Source: Daphnia carinata (lineage: Eukaryota > Arthropoda > Branchiopoda > Diplostraca > Daphniidae). From it: a DNA stretch of 64,000 bases. Position numbers and translations under genes: made by a program. The notes beneath the pieces are model-generated. The model worked only from the letters and a program-made list of their open reading frames with translations, was not told the DNA's origin and made no database searches. How positions within the stretch are numbered: the first letter of the stretch is position 1; each line of letters opens with the position of its first letter. The stretch covers positions 2,418,001-2,482,000 of the forward strand of contig NC_081340.1 in assembly GCF_022539665.2 (NCBI RefSeq), in the 5' to 3' direction. Of the stretch, positions 60,563 through 64,000 are shown piece by piece.

Positions 60563-62918
60563 ATGTCAATGCATCTGAGATCCGCTGTAAGAAGAGCTCT
60601 GCTGCTAACTAACAGGCCAGGTAATGGATCGATTGCCATTAGCGGTCAGAGAGCTACTTTGGTCAATGCCTCAGCTTTGGGAAGTGCCGCTGCCTCACCA
60701 AATCTGAAACCTACCATTCGGACCAATGCGTATGAAAACAACATTGTCACTTCCCCGTACGCAGATTGCGAATTTCACGATATGACGCTGACGCAAAAGT
60801 TCTTTGAAAGCGCCGTTCGTTGGCCGGACAAGGTCGCATTGGTACGTCATTTTGTACTTAAACTAGTGGTTGAGTTCCTATAAAACATTGCCGATGTTTT
60901 TGCTGACAGGAATGTGGCATTTCCGGGCGTCGGTACACATACAATACAATGAGTCAGGCAGTCTGCCGCTTCGGCAGTGCTTTAACGCGAATGGGATTAA
61001 CTAAAGGTGAAGTTTTGGGTATAGTTGCTCCCAACCTTCCTGAATTTTCCATCGCCCTGTTTGGAGCTGCTGGTGCCGGTATGCCCGTCGCTCTCGTTAA
61101 CCCTACCTACACTGCAGGTAAACTCAATTTCCTTAAATAGTTTTTTGTACTTAGTTAATTTGAACCTTTTTTTCAATGTTTTTAAAAGATGAAATCGCTC
61201 GACAAATGAAACTTGTTGAAGCGACGTGTTTATTCGGAGTATCCGAGATGGCGGAAACATTGAAAGCGGTGGCCCAACTGTGCCCCACTGTCCGGCGAAT
61301 AATCCTGTGGGGTCCAAGCCAAGACGGATGTGTTTCCTATCAAGATATGATGCAAGACTCTGGTGACCTTTTCAATGACAACATCAGTGTAAGTTTAAAT
61401 CGTTTTACAATGTATGTGTTAAAATAACTAACCTATTTTCCCACCTGTGTACAGATCGATATCGATAACGATATCTTCATCCTGCCTCATTCAAGTGGCA
61501 CCTCTGGTACGTATTAAAACAAACTAAGCTGATAAACTACTTAAGCGGTTTTAAAAATATCAAATGTCTTTGCATTGCAGGGTTGCCGAAGAATGTGATG
61601 CTGACTCATTCGACTGTCGGCAAAAATGTTCAACAATATTTACATCCCGAAGGCACCAATAACCGACCAGCCACAGGTGTGTTCAAAAAGCGCAATTTAA
61701 CTTGATCATGAAGGTTGATAATTAACGTTTGATTCTTTTAAACAGCTACTCATCAGGAAACGTACATCGGCTTCCTTCCGTTCTTCCATTCCTATGGAAT
61801 GGTCGGATTATTGTTATCCGCTGTTGAAAGCGGCGCAAAGCTGGTGACGCTTCCCCATTTTGATGTACCCAGTTACCTAAAAGCTATCGATGATCATAAG
61901 GTATGAAAGTGGTTGTTTTTCAATTAGCACGGCCAGAACTTAATCTTTGTCGTTGTAATCTGGCAATTGATTAGCCGACGTACTTGCATTTGGTGCCGCC
62001 GTTGATTTCTCTTATGACTAACCTTCCGGAACTGAAAGAGCAATCCTACAGCAAAGTTCACACCATTTTCTGTGGAGCGGCTCCACTTGGAGCTCCGGCT
62101 ATTATGAAATTTCTCGACAGGTTCAAGCATCCTGTAAGCTTCCAAGAAGGTAAACAACCACACTGAAAGTCATTCTCTAAAATATTGTCTACCTAACACT
62201 TGTTGAATTATTCATAGCATACGGACTGACTGAGATGTCGCCAGGAGTCATGATGAGTCCAGTGGGCAACAAGAAAGTCGGTTCCTGCGGTTCACTTTTT
62301 TCGCGAACCAAAGCTAAGGTTGTCGACCTGGAAACTGGCCAAAGAACACTAGGGCCTCACGAAAATGGTGAACTCTACGTGACTGGACCACAGGTCATGA
62401 AAGGATACCTTAAAAATCAGCAAGCCACCGACGAAATGATTGGCGCTGACGGATGGCTGCGCACAGGTGACATCGGTCATTACGACGAAGACGGTCATTT
62501 CTTCATCGTCGATCGCCTAAAGGAATTGATCAAAGTCAAAGGATTCCAGGTACGTAGTGTCTAACATCTACAGCCCCAATTGAAAGCGTCTCTCTAACAC
62601 ATCGTCTTGTTCGTCCTTTCAAAGGTTGCCCCGGCCGAGTTAGAAGAAGTTCTTACCACACACCCGGCCATCAAGGAAGCAGCCGTGATTGGCATCCCAG
62701 ACGAAAGAGCTGGAGAACTGCCTCGTGCATACGTCGTCAAGAAACCTGGAATGGAATCTGTCAGTGATGCCGATATCCACGCATTCGTCAACGCCAAAGT
62801 GTCAGCCCACAAACACATTAAAGGAGGCATTCAGTTCTGCGATTCTATTCCCAGAAGTAACATTGGCAAAATCCTGCGCAGAGAATTGCGAGTTCAATAT
62901 GCCAATAGCTGCAAGTAA
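60563..62918 (+). CDS. Acyl-CoA synthetase / 4-coumarate:CoA ligase-like enzyme
   Basis: Adenylate-forming enzyme that would activate a carboxylic acid with ATP and transfer it to CoA (ANL superfamily); the substrate cannot be read from sequence. Ten joined blocks: 60563-60841, 60910-61117, 61189-61388, 61455-61506, 61581-61676, 61746-61900, 61975-62149, 62218-62549 and 62625-62918, plus a 5' UTR exon, with all phases agreeing, giving 596 residues. Motifs in order: P-loop LPHSSGTSGLPKNVMLTH (split by an intron at 61507-61580), FLPFFHSYGM, YGLTEMSPG, GWLRTGDIGHYDEDG, VDRLKELIKVKGFQVAP and the catalytic Lys in IPRSNIGKILRREL. The N-terminus (MSMHLRSAVRRALLLTNRPG) is Arg-rich and acid-poor, suggesting mitochondrial import. 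The C-terminus NSCK is not a standard peroxisomal SKL. It resembles the luciferase/4CL branch. No break was seen. Confidence 0.95.
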
Positions 62919-64000
62919 GACGGTTACATATACGCTTGTAAATTGTACACTCTAATTATACCGCTACACATTACCTGTTAATGCGCATTTTGGGGGATGC
63001 ATTGAGCGGTCTGCTCAAAACTCACGTGAAATCATTTCTTCCCTTTGAAACATGCCTTGATTACCCGTTACGTTTTCATATACAAAGGTCATTAATTGTA
63101 AAGGGTTTACTGTGCTAACGCCTCGATATTAAATGTCATTCTGTGTAAATACAACGATAAGAAGTTCAACGCACATTTGCATCAATTCTCGCTCTGTTTT
63201 CTAGCGTTATCATTAAGCAATTTTGCACCATCACTGTTTGCAACACGTTTCTGATAATCTTTAGTTGGTGTTTTGTTTTTGTTTGTCCGTTTGCTATGCT
63301 GTATGTTCCCAACAACAGCAACAACTCTTGCGGATGACGTGCAAGGACACGATTATTTTTTGTGGGGCTTGAAAAGTCATATACAAGAACAAAATATCAC
63401 TTATAAAAACAAATATACGCAAAATGAAATCGAACACCAAAATTGGCTTGAATAAGTTGTCTTTGACATGCAACAGACACCGCAGTAGAATGTAACATTT
63501 CGTCATTGTCTTCATGGCACCAGACGAGGATGCAGCACGTCTACAAGAACTTGTAAGACACCCGATAGCTAACAACTTTCGTTAGCTAAAGAGGTTGATT
63601 TGCATTCCATCAGATTTTCATTTGCCATCATTGAAAGATTTTTAATGCGATTGGACGATCCAATTAACTGCAGCCTATCACGAACTGCCGAGAGCTCAGA
63701 TAATGATTTACGCATATAATATCCATGGGGTTTATTTAATGTAATTTATGGTGATTTGATCCCGACAAGTTAACTATACACCCTCCCATTTTCTAACCAC
63801 AGTGAAGATCTACCATAAAATAGCCGCAAAATGTAGGCACTGGTTTTTCAAATTAGCAATTGGAAATTGACAGAAGTATTTTGGAAAAATTGTCTAGCCA
63901 AGGTGTAATCACCATGGGAGATTGGTAATTAATCAGGGCGGATTTTCCCAATGTAATGTGCTTAATGCTGATAAAGCTCTATAATTCTTTCTTACGTCCT
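62919..64000. other. 3' flank, no gene recognised
   Basis: 3' UTR and downstream flank of the acyl-CoA ligase gene, then AT-rich sequence. The ORFs at 63273-63455 and 63294-63575 have no recognisable features. Confidence 0.5.

Overview
This is eukaryotic nuclear DNA, most likely from a branchiopod crustacean such as Daphnia. Short introns (about 57-150 bp, mostly 60-90) with GT..AG ends, TATA plus TCAGT initiator promoters, a clan-3 arthropod-type P450 and a TBC1D25 orthologue support this. The species call is inference. I joined the genes by hand from splice sites and reading phase.

Layout. (1) 1-2344: the 3' part of a TBC1D25-like Rab-GAP gene on the + strand. (2) 2993-30363: a very large inverted repeat. 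Two arms of about 11.4 kb (2993-14480 and 19095-30363) face each other across a 4.6 kb spacer. About 10 kb of each arm (4250-14380 and 19193-29165) looks almost identical, while the outer 1.3 kb is clearly diverged. The arms carry MITE-like elements, a GC-rich minisatellite, tRNA-derived SINE heads and a broken fragment of a vasa-type DEAD-box helicase gene. (3) The spacer holds a secreted Tyr/Thr/Ala/Pro repeat-protein gene (16080-17300) with a textbook core promoter, preceded by a transcript-like module (14580-15840). (4) 30364-47500: older, rearranged relatives of arm sequence, a solo-LTR candidate, a 37-40 bp satellite, a truncated minus-strand paralogue of the repeat-protein gene, and a second copy of the transcript-like module. 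In that copy an 86-nt exon-like block plus a 62-nt intron-like block is amplified to 24 tandem units (37896-41385). (5) 47819-49308: a foldback element with arms of about 520 bp and tRNA-like sequences in its loop. (6) 49309-54855: repeats with no gene I can support. (7) 54856-57476: a complete 13-exon cytochrome P450 gene on the - strand. (8) 60397-62918: a complete acyl-CoA synthetase / 4-coumarate:CoA-ligase-like gene on the + strand.

The three conventional genes (Rab-GAP, P450, acyl-CoA ligase) lie at the edges and appear functionally unrelated. The middle 49 kb is a recently rearranged repeat-rich block. Its most unusual component is the 24-unit array. Every unit has matched splice sites, a TACTAAT branch-like motif and a T-tract in the intron-like part, and the exon-like part has no stop codon in any of its three forward frames. 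All length changes between units fall in the intron-like T-tract.
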